A stretch of 5,704 bases of DNA from NCBI GenBank assembly GCA_007123455.1, contig SKKZ01000103.1:1-5704 (forward strand). Direction: 5' to 3'. The notes beneath the pieces are model-generated. The model was not told the DNA's origin and searched no databases. It was given only the letters and a program-made list of their open reading frames with translations. This DNA comes from Coriobacteriia bacterium (GTDB taxonomy: Bacteria; Actinomycetota; Coriobacteriia; Anaerosomatales; SLCP01). Shown one piece after another: positions 5,416 through 5,704 of the stretch; within the stretch, counting starts at the first letter, position 1; every line of letters starts with the position of its first letter. A program made the translations under genes and the position numbers.

Positions 5416-5424
5416 AGGAGAGGT
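5416..5424 (+). promoter_or_regulatory. Ribosome binding site of purH
   Basis: AGGAGAGGT contains an AGGAG core ending nine bases before ATG 5430 and sets that start. Confidence 0.7.
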
Positions 5425-5429
5425 TTTCA

Positions 5430-5704
5430 ATGGATCATGTGCAGGTGAAGCGTGCGCTCGTCTCGGTGACCGATAAGACCGGTGTGGCGGAGTTCTGCCG
5501 CGCGCTCCAGGATGAGTTCGGTATCGAGATCGTCTCGACCGGTGGCACCGCGAAGGTGCTCACCGAGGCCGGCGTCACCGTCCGACCGATCGACGACCTG
5601 ACGGGCTTTCCCGAGATGATGGACGGCCGGGTCAAGACGCTCCATCCTCGCGTACACGGCGGGCTTCTCGCTCGCAGGGACGTGCCCGAGCACATGGCCG
5701 CGGC
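5430..5704 (+). CDS. purH: Bifunctional AICAR transformylase/IMP cyclohydrolase PurH (3' end outside window)
   Basis: Carries out the last two steps to IMP: formylation of AICAR with 10-formyltetrahydrofolate, then ring closure. Only the first 91 complete codons are visible, out of roughly 510-530 in the family. They cover most of the N-terminal MGS-like IMP cyclohydrolase domain: KRALVSVTDKTGV (7-19), IVSTGGTAKVL (37-47), then GFPEMMDGRVKTLHPRVHGG (61-80) followed by LLARRD (81-86), which includes the conserved Lys-Thr-Leu-His segment of the cyclohydrolase site. The transformylase domain lies beyond the window. The start is supported by AGGAG nine bases upstream. The gene is separated from the receptor gene by a hairpin and repeats, so it may have its own promoter. 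Identity is secure; integrity past the edge cannot be judged. Confidence 0.96.
   Translation, partial: MDHVQVKRALVSVTDKTGVAEFCRALQDEFGIEIVSTGGTAKVLTEAGVTVRPIDDLTGFPEMMDGRVKTLHPRVHGGLLARRDVPEHMAA

Overview
This 5.7-kb window is part of a chromosomal purine-biosynthesis cluster from a GC-rich bacterium, most likely an actinomycetote. The case rests on G/C at almost every third codon position, an actinobacterial style of PurF (DDSIVRGNTS PRPP loop, WPC cluster cysteine) and TAGRRT-type -10 boxes. The mix of plain PurM/PurN/PurH enzymes with a lipoprotein solute receptor would suit a deep-branching class such as Coriobacteriia, but that placement is a guess from memory. All genes lie on the + strand.

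Layout: (1) purF, lacking its N-terminus at the left edge, ends at 1241. (2) A 139-residue membrane protein of unknown function starts at the very next base, in the same reading frame. (3) After an 80-base gap with a possible promoter comes purM (1742-2797), then purN (2835-3467). (4) A 102-base structured gap leads to an unrecognised cysteine-rich 160-residue protein (3570-4052). (5) A possible extended -10 promoter and a perfect inverted repeat precede a LivJ/LivK-type branched-chain amino-acid-binding lipoprotein (4107-5285). (6) A 144-base gap with short repeats and a strong GC hairpin precedes purH, which runs off the right edge. No stretch without a gene exceeds 144 bases.

Working together: PurF commits PRPP to the pathway, PurN formylates GAR, PurM closes the imidazole ring and PurH performs the last two steps to IMP. 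The three other genes (membrane protein, cysteine-rich protein, solute-binding lipoprotein) are not known purine enzymes. They are the accessory part of the window: either passengers, or an uncharacterised uptake or sensing function tied to purine supply. No transposon, CRISPR array, tRNA or rRNA gene was seen. The enzymes are ordinary. The points worth a second look are the in-frame TAG|ATG junction after purF, the leader before the 160-residue gene whose Shine-Dalgarno can be paired away, the operator-like palindrome before the receptor gene, and the orphan receptor itself.
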